Shown one piece after another: positions 32,405 to 44,349 of a stretch of DNA of 64,000 nucleotides; within the stretch, counting starts at the first letter, position 1; each line of letters begins with the position of its first letter. Under the pieces are notes generated by a model. The model was not told the DNA's origin and did no database searches. It worked only from the letters and a program-made list of their open reading frames with translations. The translations under genes were made by a program, and so were the position numbers. Source of the DNA: Heterobilharzia americana (taxonomy: Eukaryota; Platyhelminthes; Trematoda; Strigeidida; Schistosomatidae); assembly GCA_944470555.2 (NCBI GenBank), contig OX104127.1:49528934-49592933 (forward strand). The letters are read 5' to 3'.

Positions 32405-32640
32405 TTTTCTAACTTTCATATTCCATTATAAAATTCATATTTGAATGAGCCTGGTTTAAGGCATCGAACAACTTTGACGCACGATTCGTATTATTACAAA
32501 CAATAAAAGTATCATCGACAAACCTGAGGTAATATTTCGTTTTCATGATCTCAGAATTTAAACGTGTCTGTTTGAGCTGAGCCATAAACGTATCAGGTAG
32601 GACATGTGAGTAAATTTGAGTTGAAATCAAGAAATAGAGA
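32405..32640 (-). pseudogene. PLE reverse transcriptase fragment (PLE4)
   Basis: The minus-strand frame 32630-32409 encodes LPDTFMAQLKQTRL, then YYLRFVDDTFIVCNN (motif C with the catalytic DD) and NMNFIMEYES. This is the central palm of a PLE RT. Neither motif A nor the GIY-YIG domain is nearby. The RTE copy C insertion lies 15 bp away on the 3' side of this frame and may have cut the element, but no continuation was recognised beyond 28705. Confidence 0.8.
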
Positions 32641-33419
32641 ATTCATAACAAGTGAGTAGACAGTTGTCAGCGGGAAAGTGAATACAGATAAATAACTGAG
32701 TTATAAGAAAAAGCTTTTGCACATTAAGAATATGAAAATTAGATTAGTTTGGTTTGGGAATTGAAAAGTTTAAGAATTATTAAGTGAATAAGGACAGAGG
32801 GTGAAAAAGTTTCTTCGGTCCTGGTTTCGATTGCCGTATTTCCAGAGCTTCAGCAATATAAAGTAAACGATTTTCCACAACCTTCGGAGTCTAAAGTTAA
32901 ACTTTGAAGACTAATGCGAACGAATCTTCCGGAACTGTATCCCTACTGTCAGGCAAACATTGTAATGTAGAACTGTCAACTGATCTTCGTTGACGTTTTG
33001 CTAAGCCATCATGGAAGACATTGGCGTCGACGTTGGACGATCTGCTTTTGTGTAAATTTTCACAAGCTACCAAATATCATTAAATCTTCTTAAGTGCTTT
33101 CAATTCTCATATGTTTCCATAGCCACAAACTACTAACAGTTATGGATTAACAAATATCAACATTTTTATTTACAGTAACTAGATTTAAGTGTGACTGTAC
33201 ATCAGCAGAGTATGATATCGCCGAAAACAAATTTACTCGCTGAAGTCTTGATTCTTTGATGACTCAATAGGAATATTTAATTTCTAATACACTTTTGTCT
33301 GTATAAAAAATCCATTCTTAAACTCATTATCTTGGATGCTTCCAATACTGAATTGGAGGGAAATCAGCCATACTACATTGAATGATTACCTTGAATAGAA
33401 AGTTTATCAAAGATATACT

Positions 33420-33660
33420 CCGACAAAATACAATGATTGATTGTGTCAGAGATCACACCTTCTGATCTTGATTGATGGGTGGTTTCCAACAGAAACCCTG
33501 TTGATACAAGTTGAGCAGTTGGAAAACTGTTCAGCTCTGAGAGAAATATCAACTTGGATCGTGCAATTTGTAAGTTACTTGAGAATTGTTCATCCTATTT
33601 TAGGTATACCAGTTGATGTGAAGATTCAGGTGCTCTGAGCACATTAAACTCTACTTTTGT
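33420..33660 (+). repeat. Unclassified repeat shared with 25265-25450
   Basis: GATCTTGATTGATGGGTGG, GAAACCCTGTTGATACAAG and TTGAGCAGTTGGAAA recur near 25290-25430 in a different order. A 65-codon frame crosses it, but it shows no domain. Confidence 0.45.
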
Positions 33661-35560
33661 ACGGGAGGAGGTATTATCCTGTATGGTTTAGTCATTGATG
33701 AACTTCCGGTGTCATTAAGAAATACCTGTTTGGGGTATATTTGAACGTATACAAGGATCAAGTATATTATGTAACACAATACTTCATCCTACTATATAGA
33801 TGTAACTTTGAAAATGAATAAGATGTGGGGGTTTCAATTATTTGACTACCCATTTTAAAATAGCATCGTCTTTGTAGTAGGATTACTGTACTATTAGTGG
33901 GAAGTTAGGGTGGGGATAGGCACTGAGTAATTGTCAAAAAGTTAAGTTTTCACCACATATCAACTGAAGTATCTGAGTATGAGAGACAACACATAACCTA
34001 GTTAATGTTGGGTGTTATATGAAATAGAGATATAGCAAAGACAACTTTTCAAACTAAACAAATCTAGATTCTGCATCAACTTGTTGTATTCTTGAGTCCA
34101 GGTTATCCAAGACGCCAAATACCTTTTCATTAGAGTTTCCAAGATAGCAGCAAAGCAACAGATCCTGAATATATTATATTTCCCTACCCTTTATGCACAA
34201 ACCAACATCTATTTCGTTTTACCGCGTTTGAGACTTTTATCTCCATTTCTTCATTTTTCATCTAGTTACCCTGTTTAGACTATGCTGATGTAGTGTATGC
34301 TAACTTGGACGAATAGTCATTTGTACAAGGTCTTATGTTGTTAATAACTGACTGCAGAAATGAGAGAAATTGTTGAATTTTGAACAAGAGATATTACAAT
34401 TTCTGACTATCAACGCACATATTTTTATACTAGATTAATTAAGTAAATTTATGTGAATATTAGTGGGATACAGCTGAATCTGTTGTTCATAAAAACATAG
34501 TGGACACCTCAAAGCTTTCACAAGATGCCCTTTTAGGTTGTTCTATTACCGACCGCTCATGAAGAGGAGAAAGCCCCAAAAACACATTTTCCACTTCAAA
34601 ACATTAGGTTGACCCTATCCGCCCACTCGATTTTTCAATACCTAATTGGATTAATCCTCATATAATTTGTAGTATAAATGAGTATATGCTGATAACTCAA
34701 TTATCTCATTTTGCGCAGAAGTAACCCAGCTAGCTATTTAATTCATCTGTTACTATTATTTCAGCCTGCGTCAAAATATTTTCTTTTCTGTTAAGTTAGA
34801 AATAAATCTGAAAGTACTGGTAAATTAAAATGAATAATCAAGCCTCTTCATCGATACCTCATAAGGCTACCCTTGCGAATACGATTTTGGTCAATGAATA
34901 TAAGACAGAAAAAACCAACACACAACCTCCCACACAAGTTCATGGGTTCAGATTGCCACACTTCAAAGTAGTACACAAAGAACAGGTGGATAGGAGAGAC
35001 TGATATCAAAGTAAACAAAGTTGTGTGTGAGAATAAGCAGTTTGAAGATAAAAGTTATTGAGAATATCCAAGCTATAGAGGTCGAAAATTGAATAAATCT
35101 TAGTCGTTAGGACTGGTTTTCAGCCATGTCTCAAAGAGTCAGCCTTCGACCCTTGATTCCTGTCATCTCAAGGACCGCAGCCAGGTAGTCTACATCTCCA
35201 CACACGACTCAGACCAACAGTCAGGGACTTCGTGTACTGTTACCACATCTTAGTTTGACAACCCGAGTTCAACTTCCTCTAGCATGGCATGTCGAGGTAG
35301 GCAGGGGCTTGGTATGCGCCAACCCATCTCAGCAGATCCAGGTTCACAACCTCATCATCTTCCTCGTTTAGGTTTGCATAACAAAATTAATAATCGAGTG
35401 AAATCTGTGACCTGACGATAACACTACACTGCTGGTATCCGGTATGTTGCTATTTAAGCTTTATGTGATGTGACTGACATCAATGGTCATTATTCCGTCC
35501 GAACAGTATGTGAAATGAGTAATTTTGAGAGTAATTTTAATTAATCTCTTCATTTATAGT
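33661..35560. other. AT-rich stretch with no recognised gene
   Basis: The more GC-balanced patch 35100-35350 ends in CAGGTTCACAACCTCATCAT, which resembles 16285-16305 (GGTTCACAACCTCATCAG), so a further low-copy repeat may lie here. Confidence 0.4.
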
Positions 35561-35562
35561 AA

Positions 35563-35850
35563 AGATGGATAGTGACTAGCAGTGGAATCCAGGATGCGCA
35601 TTTCATTCTATTTGGGACTCGTCAGCTGGATGTACCTACTTCCAGTGAGTGATGTTGTTCCCAACGGGACTCAGATTCGGGGGTGATCGCTTCAAACGCC
35701 AAAGCGTTGTCCACTACAACACCGAGCCATCCTTACCATAGCTATAACACAGGTAAATCGAGGCATCCGCACAGAATCCTATATGCCAATAGAGACCGAT
35801 CAATTCGGTCCAATCAGTGACGGTATAATACAAGCAATAACACTAATCTC
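35563..35850. mobile_element. HH1 copy (minus) facing an HH1 5' fragment (plus)
   Basis: 35563-35745 is a minus-strand unit: head, degenerate box B, then hammerhead (35585-35634) and GACTAGCAGTGGAATCC as its 3' flank in reverse. 35757-35850 is the plus-strand 5' segment GAGGCATCCGCACAG to CAATTCGGTCCAATCAGTGA. The two 5' ends face each other, a truncated head-to-head dimer. Confidence 0.75.
35585..35634 (-). ncRNA. Hammerhead, Sm-alpha class, core intact
   Basis: The minus strand reads CATCCAG-CTGACGA-GTCCCAAATAGAAT-GAAA-TGCGCATC-CTGGATT. The core fits CUGANGA (C at position 7) with GAAA. Stem I is a perfect 6 bp. Stem II is weakened (GTCC against GAAT). Predicted cleavage follows the C before CTGGATT. 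Confidence 0.7.
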
Positions 35851-36204
35851 TCCATTTATTGGAATATTTTTAGTCGACGATGTCATGATAACCTTATATG
35901 GCAACCATCCCAGATAACAGCAGTCCTAAATTAGGTTTTGCTCCCACAATCAGTTACATTAGAACAAATATATTTAATCCAATCATTAGTACTATCCACT
36001 ATAATGGTAGGGATGCCCATTAGAAAATTTACAAAAGAACCAACTGTACCTCATTTCTTCCCTTGTGGATGCAGTATCAAGATAGTGTTGCTTCTCACTT
36101 ACTGTGTGGTAAAATAAACAACCTACTGTGAGAGATATTTATTGCTAGATAAAATGTCAGGGTTATGAACATTTGTCCTCGGTATTTAGCATATCAGTTA
36201 TTTA

Positions 36205-37113
36205 TTTATTATTATTAGTCCCTTGGGTTCCTAATGGAACATAGGGCTTCAGTAGCACGTCTCCAGTGCACCCTCTTCTCCGAAGTCTTTTGAAACTGGT
36301 TCCACGACAGCCCACAACCTCTCACTTCATCCTCGCACGATCTCCTCCATGTCACCTTCGGACGCCCAACTCGTCGTTTCCCATCTGGGTTCCACTCAAG
36401 TAACTGGCCTAGTGCGTGATGTCCCCAGTCGGCCTTCTCAGTGCATGCCCAATCCAACTCCACTTTCTCCTGCATATTTGTTGCGTGATAGGTTCTTGGT
36501 TGGTTCGTTCCCAGAACTCCTTGTTGCTTATTATTTCTGGCAATCCATCTGATCTTCAGTAGCGAGAGAGCGTAAGCAGTTGTTGATGAATGTCTGTAGT
36601 TTATAGGAAATCTCTTTCGTGACGCGCCAAGTCTCTTAACCATACAGAAGCACTGACTTGACGTTGGTGTTGAAAATCCGGATCTTGTTCACGCTTTGTG
36701 CTGAGTGCAGAAGATATCCACACTGGTTTCAGGCTAATGAACACCTGTCTTGCTTTTCCGATTCTGGCTGACTTTGATATCCTCGTCTGTGCCTGTGCCG
36801 CCTGTAGTTGAAACAGTGCTGCTCTGCCTAGATAGGTGAAGGAGGTTACTTCCTTTAAGTTTCTCCGTTGATCGTGACTGCAGTCTGTTGTTGTTGGAGT
36901 TGTTGGTGCGGTATCTTCATCACTTCTGTCTTCTCTATATTCACTTGAAGTCCCGTCTTCCCTCCCTGCCTCTTCTGTCAACTTCTTAGTTTTCGCCTGT
37001 AGATCTTCAAGTTTGTGTGACATCAGGCACAAGTCATCGGTGAAATCCAGATCTTCTAGGTTCTTTTCCTCTGTCCAGCCAGCGTATCCCCTCTTCTCGC
37101 TCCCCACTGTTTG
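36205..37113 (-). mobile_element. RTE/SR2-like retrotransposon, copy B (5'-truncated)
   Basis: The first 240 bp differ from copy A by only a few substitutions by eye (for example the 142-residue C-terminal frame), then small indels appear. Homology stops at 37113, inside the RT domain. A 3' tail of TAATAATAATAAATAAATAA is present on the minus strand. 5' truncation is the normal outcome of incomplete target-primed reverse transcription. Confidence 0.88.
36215..37100 (-). pseudogene. RTE RT C-terminal fragment (copy B)
   Basis: Frames at 36601-37100 and 36215-36643 encode the region after RT motif B: motif C as FTDDL (near 37045), KSARIGKARQVFISLKPVW, and the terminal WNPDGKRRVGRPKVTWRRS. A FADD to FTDD change and a frameshift near 36620 leave it inactive. 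Confidence 0.8.
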
Positions 37114-38084
37114 TTTTGCAAAAAATCTCAATATGCCAGGAATCGATAGAAAACGCGTTAGGATACAAATTATTAGAATCAAAATACTCAGATACATACC
37201 AGATTAGGTATAATTACATCTTTCAACTTATCCACATTTATTCCCTTTTCTTTAATCACATGATAATCATAAGTCATGTGTTTGGCCATATGTTCAAGGA
37301 TTTGTGCTAGTTCCATGTTTCTGGGTTATTTATTCATTGGCATTTAATCAATCAGTGTTGAATGTAAAATATGAACCCTTATATTTTTTATTATATGTGA
37401 GATTGGTTGAAACTCAAGGAACTTTTCAAGTATAACTCACATTTCCAGTGTACGAAATCATCATAGGGTCAGATAACCCTGGTCGCTTATTTCACAAGTT
37501 ATATTTTATGAATAACGGGTAGATAAGAAGTAATCATTAGGAAAGATGATGATGTACTTAATTTTCCATGCATTGAAATGCAGATGTGATCAATGACTGT
37601 TAGCACGTCAGTCTTGTCCAAACGAACCAACTTATTTGATTATATGCAATAAATGAACTTTACGGGGCATATATTATATCTCCCTTGAAGTTCGATAAGT
37701 CTTGTGCAAAACACAGGTTGCACGAAGTCACAAAGTTAAAAACCAGAACAGTACATCAATTCATTAAATAACTGATTGTTGCTCTGAGCCTTGTAAAGCA
37801 AAGAAGGCTCTTGGATCTGAATCTGTAAGATATCGATTAAAGTTATCTCGTAAGACATAGCTTAGACTCGATCACAAAGGTCATAACTAAAAGAACTGGG
37901 AAAATCTATTAAATAGACTCACTAAGTTTTCAAGCTTGCATAAATAAACTCGATATTCCGAGAAGAGATCCATCACAGTGTGTGAAAAAATTGCTCATAT
38001 CCTCTTATGAAGACGTATAACCCTGAAGCTTTTCACAATCAATTCTGTTGCTTCAAAGTCATGAGAAAAAGCACTTGAACCGAA

Positions 38085-38085
<1 letters not shown>
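37114..38085. other. AT-rich stretch with no recognised gene
   Basis: Nothing recognised except the segment 38010-38080, which shares phrases with 20540-20600 (TTGCTTCAAAGTCATGAGAA). Confidence 0.45.

Positions 38086-38131
<46 letters not shown>
38086..38131. repeat. (TA)n microsatellite
   Basis: About 22 units directly after CACTTGAACCGAAG. Confidence 0.95.
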
Positions 38132-38132
<1 letters not shown>

Positions 38133-38267
38133 CTGAAGATTAAACACGATTTTCCATGATTTTTTTCTAAATAAAGTGACTGAATGGCTAAATGATGGTG
38201 TGTATGCCTTACAAAAACGTTTATCATTTGACTGTCTGAGATAGTCGTAGTTTGGCAGACTAGTATT

Positions 38268-38375
38268 TGTACTGGGTGATGAATGAAGGTGAAATGAAAA
38301 TCTGGACCGCGGTCGGATTCGAAATAGCGACCACCGGGCTGGTAACCGAGCAACGTTCAATCATTACCCATTATG
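38268..38375. repeat. T3 repeat, short rearranged copy
   Basis: ACTGGGTGATGAATGAAGG, GTCGGATTCGAAATAGCG and GTTCAATCATTACCCATTAT. The middle of the tRNA-like head is deleted. Confidence 0.65.
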
Positions 38376-38379
38376 AAAA

Positions 38380-39650
38380 TGTGTAAAGAAGTTATAAATG
38401 CAATGAAATACAACAGTTTATAGTACCTTACTGTCGAATTCAAATATCCTAGTAAATAAAAAAACATTGTCATTTCAAAGAACACTTCTAGAAAAAGATG
38501 ATGTAACTCGTACTAAATAAGTACTCTGTAATCAACTTCTTAAGCAGTTATCTTACACCAGGAAGTTGCGCATTATTTTTAACACATTTCTTTTTACATG
38601 TGTTAGTAAAATTAATTTCACTTTTCTAAAAATCATATGATTTTGCAACAAGTTATCAAACCATTTATCCTACAGTTGTATTCACTCGAAAAAAGGAATA
38701 AATATAATTTACGCAACAAAATCTTAGCACTGTTTACTGGCATACCGGTGTAACTTATACGCTTTCATACCTTATTGATAAAATTATTGTGTGATTTAAT
38801 AAGAAAAGCTGGTTGGAATGTTTCTTCAGGAATTTGTAATTGACAGAGCTTTTTTCGGAAATGTGACATCGTAAAACAATCACGTGATAGTTATCTTGGT
38901 AAGACACTATGAGATAAATAAATGTACAACCATAAAACAAACATGTTGAACCAAATATGGCATGATAATGAATAAAGAAGGAACGAGAAACTAAGAAACC
39001 CTTAGGAATGAAGCTTAAAGGTTGTCTTTCAGTAGCCATCATGTGTGTATCAGACCATGTTAGTCTAACCTTTCAGTCGATGATGAGCTTTTGACAAAAA
39101 TGCATGGAAAGCCATCCTTCAGAAAAAACAGCCTCAGACAGATTTTATCCTACATCCACAAGGCGGGTAAACTGCACCATATCTCCGCTCTACTGAAAAC
39201 TATTTGTATGTGTCTTGATTATTACATAGACACAAAAGACACAATACTAAGGATAGGTAGAATGCGAACTACAAAATTATTAGTGATAACTGTACTATAA
39301 CATTACATACTACGCAGTGGCCCTCTACTTCGTTTTTATTGGTACGAATATCACCTAGTATTACGCCGGTTGTTCGCTCATCATATGGCGAAAATAAATG
39401 CAACCGGGAAATTTTAGAACTACCGGTGTTCCCTATGTTGCCACTTAAGATTATTGTGGTGTAACCGACATTAGTGGTCATTATTCTATTAAAAGAATGA
39501 GTGAAATAAGTAATTTTGACAGCAATTTTAACGATTACATCTTGAATTTTGCAACATTTTGAATCTAGATTGCCACACTAAGTTAACATGGTAACATCAA
39601 GGACATCGGCAGTGAATTTAAGATAAGAGAAACACAAAGACTACAACATC
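38380..39650. other. AT-rich stretch with no recognised gene
   Basis: Frames at 38755-39042 (minus) and 39091-39300 (plus) show no recognisable domain or splice context. Confidence 0.4.
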
Positions 39651-39654
39651 ACTC

Positions 39655-40035
39655 ACTCACTACATCCAGCTGACGAATCCTAAATACGACGAAACATGCG
39701 CCCCGGGCCCCACCGCTGGTCGGCAGGATGAATATAACAATATAAACATCTGACAGGATCAAAGTATTCACATAGGAGCCCATCTGCCAACATAAGTCGA
39801 CCAGTTCGGCTCTGTATAACAAAGGGAAATTACAAGTATCAAAACAACTTATACCCGTTGCACAAGTGGAGGCTATCATGCCCCAGTGGCCTAATGGGTA
39901 ACACTTTGACATTCGAAGTGATTGATTCTGGGTTCCAGTCTCAATCGTAACAACATCATTCACTGAGGTTCAGGTACATCCAGGTAACAGGTGATTCCCG
40001 AATAGGACAAAAAGTGGATCCCAGATTCCTTTCCT
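39655..40035 (+). mobile_element. Tandem HH1 (Sm-alpha-like): partial unit plus full unit
   Basis: A first hammerhead (39661-39716) is followed by the next unit's 5' segment (CATAGGAGCCCATCTGCC, 39768), head (GTGGCCTAATGGGTAACAC, 39887), box-B-like GGGTTCCAGTCTC, and a second, degraded hammerhead near 39975-40030. Equivalent cleavage positions are about 318 bp apart, close to the known Sm-alpha unit length. Confidence 0.75.
39661..39716 (+). ncRNA. Hammerhead, Sm-alpha class, partly degraded
   Basis: CATCCAG-CTGACGA, then ATCCTAAATACGAC, then GAAA. Core bases are intact, but stems II and III are mutated and the stem I partner has changed to CCGGGC. Confidence 0.6.
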
Positions 40036-40039
40036 AGTC

Positions 40040-40705
40040 ACCGAGATCAATACGACTACCATAAAATGTTTAGAAACTTGAAACTAAGGTTGGTTTACAA
40101 AAACTATATATCTATCAAGATTGAATTCAATCTGTCAACATGCAGAAAAAATGACCATTAGGTTAGATATAAAATCGAGAGAGTAACTAACTTAATGAAT
40201 GTAAAGGTAGTACTACAAATCGAACATTGCATCATCAGGATAGGATAGTGAGCCAATTAGAGATAAAATCGCATAGATCAATTTCTTTTGAAAACTGCTC
40301 TGATGACAAATGAAAGCTTTGTTATATGAATAAACCATCAAGTTCATAGAACGTAACACCACTCCCTTCCATCTCAAAACGCCCAAAAATCACCTTTTCT
40401 GCAATGCTATTTTCTCAAATATTCATTATGATAATTAAAAATAATTATAGCAAACAAAGCTCACCAATATATTTAATAGCCATCGACGTGCTCTTGAATG
40501 GGCGAAATTGAAAGGATTGAAAAGGAAAAGCGCCATTATTGAAACAAGGGCAAGTGGGGATGCATACGCAGGTGATTGCATCACTTCACTGAATAAGAAA
40601 TAGATCAATGAGCAACCCCATATCACAGCCAAGAAAAATGAAATCTGTAAAAAAATTTGTAATACAACAGTTTCTTTGATCAGTTATAACAATTTTATTG
40701 ATTGT
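40040..40705. other. AT-rich stretch with no recognised gene
   Basis: No motif or familiar repeat was recognised. Confidence 0.45.
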
Positions 40706-40711
40706 ATTAAA

Positions 40712-40900
40712 TCTCAGTGGCTCAATAGTAACGTTACGGTAGGAGAATCTGAAGGTCCAGTGTCCGGGCCCTCCTATGGTTATAGGTTCGCACTGCTGAG
40801 GAATCCCAAACCAGGACAAAATAGCTGTCCATTGCCCTTAGGTTTCCAATGTTTCTCCAACTGATATTAGTCCATGATGAATACCAACCTGAAGTGAAAT
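40712..40900 (+). mobile_element. HH2 copy with near-intact ribozyme
   Basis: CTCAGTGGCTCAATAGTAAC head, then a hammerhead at 40791-40840: CTGAGGA present, stem II ATCC/GGAC, but GAAA is AAAA. The tail TCCATGATGAATACCAACC is complete. Confidence 0.75.
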
Positions 40901-41157
40901 ATATCTATTTGCTTCAAATAAATTACGGAATGCAGAGGAATTAGAGGTACTATTGTCTTCATAGGATTTATTGGATATTTTTTAAACAGGAGTCTAAGGA
41001 AGTATTGTGAAAATTCCATAGATTTGTTAGGGGATGGATACACAAGACTTTTAGGTCACTGATTTACTAACGTGGTTCACTTTTAGGAAAATCGTCACGA
41101 ACCCGTTTCATGACTTCAAGATATTACAATTCAACCACTGATACATAACAATATCAG

Positions 41158-41330
41158 CAACTTGTACACATTGATGCAATAAACAGTGAGACATACCTAC
41201 CATGTGACGGTTAGTGATACTACCTGGCTATCCGTAACCCATTGGTTGATAGTCCTCTCCCGAAACCAATGATCCACAACTCCACTTAGCCACCGAAATA
41301 GATACTCGTTTGAGACGTTCATCTATGAGC
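41158..41330 (-). mobile_element. T5 tRNA-headed repeat
   Basis: The minus strand has GGTGGCTAAGTGGAG (box-A-like), GATAGCCAGGTAGTATCACT and GTAGGTATGTCTCACTG, matching 55868-56035. The box B arm is mutated. Possibly another SINE family. Confidence 0.6.
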
Positions 41331-41439
41331 GAAAGTACCTATTTGCAAATGATTAGACATTACTTCTCATATTCGAAGTAAAATATGTTTAGAGACTTCG
41401 CGATCAAAATTTGACTTGATCTAGTTGGATAAGTTGAGC

Positions 41440-41720
41440 ATTGGGTAAATAGATTATGAATCAGATATATTTGTCAAATCCCAATGAAGTAGAAAAAAAA
41501 TAGACTTTTGACGTTCGCAACGTCATGAAAGTAGCTTCTACAGAGTACAGAACCTTTACAAGTTATCGCACGTCAAAATATTAAACGGGGTTTTACTCTT
41601 TAAACGTGCAGGCTTTACTCTCTGAAGAAGAGATTTCCACGAAGTCAAAAAACGTCAAAAATTTATTTTTCTACCTCACTGGAATTTTACAAATATATTT
41701 CATTGATATGTTTACTGAGA
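41440..41720. repeat. P4 palindrome
   Basis: Inverted arms meet near 41590. The right arm holds CTCTGAAGAAGAGATTTCC, ACGAAGTC and ACCTCACTGGAATTTTACAA. The left arm is its diverged reverse complement (TCCCAATGAAGTAG to GTAGCTTCTACAGAGTACAG). Confidence 0.65.
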
Positions 41721-41724
41721 AAAT

Positions 41725-42140
41725 TGCCTAAAAAGTGCTTTTGACTGTAGCAATCAAAAACAGGAGTTAGATTTTTGCCCATTATCTGATTTAACTGCAT
41801 GAATATAAGATATTAACCCATCACCCGCCCACGCCCACTGTCTAAACATCATCCGAATTATAGATGTACCAGTTTCTTAGACTGTTATGCACTGAGACAC
41901 TGACGCTGTAATAAGATCTTAAATAATGCTAACACTAGTTTTCTATCCTACATACCCATGATTGGTACTATTGTGATAGTAAAGACAGGTGAATGCAAGT
42001 GAATCAGTCTACTAACCAGTAATATGATGAATAAAAATTATTTGAACATACACGTGATATTTATAACACTAATAAAAATAGTACCCATGATGATATGAAT
42101 TACCTAATTGTCTACAAATCGATTTATCAAGTTACAGGCA
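41725..42140. other. AT-rich stretch with no recognised gene
   Basis: Nothing recognised. Confidence 0.45.
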
Positions 42141-42151
42141 AATTCACTCAC

Positions 42152-42304
42152 TTTCTAGCAATTAAATAATAATACTCCTCAGAATGAAGTAGACATTCTG
42201 GGTAATAGTTGTTCCTTTGATCCCGTCCCTTACCACTGATAGCTTTTGTCACATCCAACACGAAACAGTGTAGGATATTTTCTGAACGAATAGATTGTTT
42301 TTTT
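42152..42304 (-). CDS. Candidate internal exon, function unknown
   Basis: The minus-strand frame encodes SENILHCFVLDVTKAISG and NYYPECLLHSEEYYYLIARK, a composition more protein-like than the surrounding frames. It ends at a consensus donor (GTGAGT, 42151-42146). A possible acceptor AG lies at 42306-42305, but it has no pyrimidine tract, and an alternative lies at 42313-42312. I do not recognise a family. It could be chance. Confidence 0.3.
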
Positions 42305-42319
42305 CTAATTACTAATATT

Positions 42320-42954
42320 AATAAACTTCTGAATCTGTGATTTTTGTGATGTAAACTTTTTTCAATCACCATGTAATTTTCACAAAGTTAATAACGGTAT
42401 CTTTGACTAGCTGCTGTCTCTCAAGTTACTGTTATTTATTTGCATTATTATTGTTATTATTAAACTTGCCTATGACTACAGTTATTCAACTGCATTCTTA
42501 ATATGATAAATCGACTTATCAGCAGTTATAATTACTATTTTTAGTAGTGTTATTAAATAACGTATGACGCCTGAGGACAAACCTCAAAGCTCGGAACACA
42601 CCAATACAGATATCAAATATCATACATGTTCAAACTGTTTTGTAGATGATACTAGTTATCAATGAATTTACTTGCATCCATCTGTCTACTGATAGAATAT
42701 ATATATATTTATATATTGCAGTAGTCTGGGAACAATCAGATCACACTGTAGTAGTACTAATCAAAAGATCTCAGCGGTGAATGAAAACGAAACAGCTTTC
42801 CCCATAATGGCCTGAAACGCGATCAAAACGAAAATGAATGTTTCATACAATCGGTTCTCTTCAAAAATTTTAGCAAAGCTATAATAAGAAGTTTAGGAGA
42901 ATACGACGGATTCATTGTATTTCGTCACCTCTCCAATGCATACAGGTTGTAAGT

Positions 42955-43010
<56 letters not shown>

Positions 43011-43905
43011 GCCGCATATGATCAAACTGTACTTATTCTTAATAACTTTACCTAGCCAATCTAGTTCAATGTACACATATTAATTATCTACCACAGCCTC
43101 TTAAGAGTACTTTAAAAGTGTTCTGAAAGATTAGGTAGCAAACAATTATGCAGAAAGGTGTCTCTATCATAAAATACTTGTACAAATGTGCAGTTTTCAT
43201 TTATGAAAAATGAATGACTGGTTAAAGGCAAAAATGCAGTCCGACAAGTAGTTTCTCGGTTCATTTTTCTATCGATATTATCAAATTTCGAGATTTCATT
43301 GAACACATATATATTGGCAGTTCACTGAGGCCGTAAATACCAGTCTAAGTTGACAGCAGTAAAGTAAGTCAGCAGAGACCTTTAGAAGGTCATCAACTCT
43401 AGTCTTTTGTGAAGCTGTTCAACAAATATCCAGGAAACTGAAAGGTTTTACTGACTTTATGGCGACCATCAAGTGGATTGAGGGATAATACACAGCTAAA
43501 CTAAACAGTAAACCATGATAGATCATTAATGTTTATTGCAGAAAAACTGTCGATCAATAAATGAACAAATTAATTAGGTCAGCATTTTCTCTAACTAGAA
43601 TAAAGTCATTAAAATTTTTGGTAGTTGAAAAGTTACGTAATTTAGTTTATTTACAGATACAATCAGAAGTTGTATGTACATCGGATATCAGAAAACTGTA
43701 CACTCTGTAGAAAAGAGAATCAGATATCTCACCAACTTTTGATATCCGCTTATTAAAAATAGGTGTGTTTTCGCAGTGAACGGAAACCAAAAACTTAAAT
43801 TTGTAATTCATTTTTTATCGGATGGTGTTTACCTCATTCACTTTCAGGAAATTCTTTGGCTAGATACAAGCCAAAGAAAAACTGGCTGCAAAATTATTTC
43901 CATCA
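42320..43905. other. AT-rich stretch containing a microsatellite
   Basis: Apart from the (TA)n tract at 42961-43008 nothing was recognised. Confidence 0.45.
42961..43008. repeat. (TA)n microsatellite
   Basis: About 24 units. Confidence 0.95.
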
Positions 43906-43914
43906 TTAATCGAT

Positions 43915-44345
43915 ATCAAGCTGGTACTCATCAAGGACTGGTATCCGTTGGAGAACTATTGTAAAACTAGGAGCACTGGGCAGCTGTTTCGTCCTAGTGT
44001 GGGACTCATCAGAAGTGCCCACCCATGATCCCTCCCTCTAGGGATCGAACCCTGGATCTCTAGGTTTCGCAACCAGCACGTTACCATGGAGAGACTGGGG
44101 TGGCACCCAGTGGTCTGCGTTTTCTTACTTCTGTCAACTCACGATACAGCACGACCACCCAATGGCTCTTATCGTGCGTTTATCCTGACATGCAACTTCA
44201 TTAGCCCCACCAGTCCCGACTTCTCATTAAAACTTCTGTAAATCTCATCTCAACGCTTATCACCAACCAGCATCGGACAATAATTCAATCTGGAAGTTTG
44301 GGGTGATTTTACTGATTTCAGGTTGATATCCATCGCGACCGATAT
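43915..44345 (-). mobile_element. HH2 near-complete unit with terminal redundancy
   Basis: From 44345 on the minus strand: ATATCAACCTGAAATCAG, CACCCCAAACTTCCAG, TTGTCCGATGCTGGTTGG, AGTCGGGACTGGTGGGGC, AAGAAAACGCAGACC, CCATGGTAACGTGCTGG (head) and CCAGGGTTCGATCCC (perfect box B, 44055-44041). A hammerhead (43965-44020) follows, then the tail ending TGAGTACCAGC. The tail motif occurs at both ends, so the copy is just over one unit long. Confidence 0.8.
43965..44020 (-). ncRNA. HH2 hammerhead with CUGAUGA core
   Basis: The minus strand reads GGGCACTT-CTGATGA-GTCCCACACTAGGAC-GAAA-CAGCTGCC-CAGTGCTCC. Core and stem II are perfect. Stem I pairs five bases after an innermost mismatch. The expected U of the A-U pair closing stem III is C, which should impair cleavage. 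This copy links HH2 to the canonical core. Confidence 0.7.
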
Positions 44346-44349
44346 CAAA

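Noticed and set aside
36205..37113. Target duplication around RTE copy B
   Set aside because: No matching flanks were found by eye at 36190-36204 and 37114-37130; the 5' end is truncated and the boundary may be blurred.
38755..39042. 95-residue minus-strand frame
   Set aside because: No recognisable domain; composition fits random AT-rich sequence.
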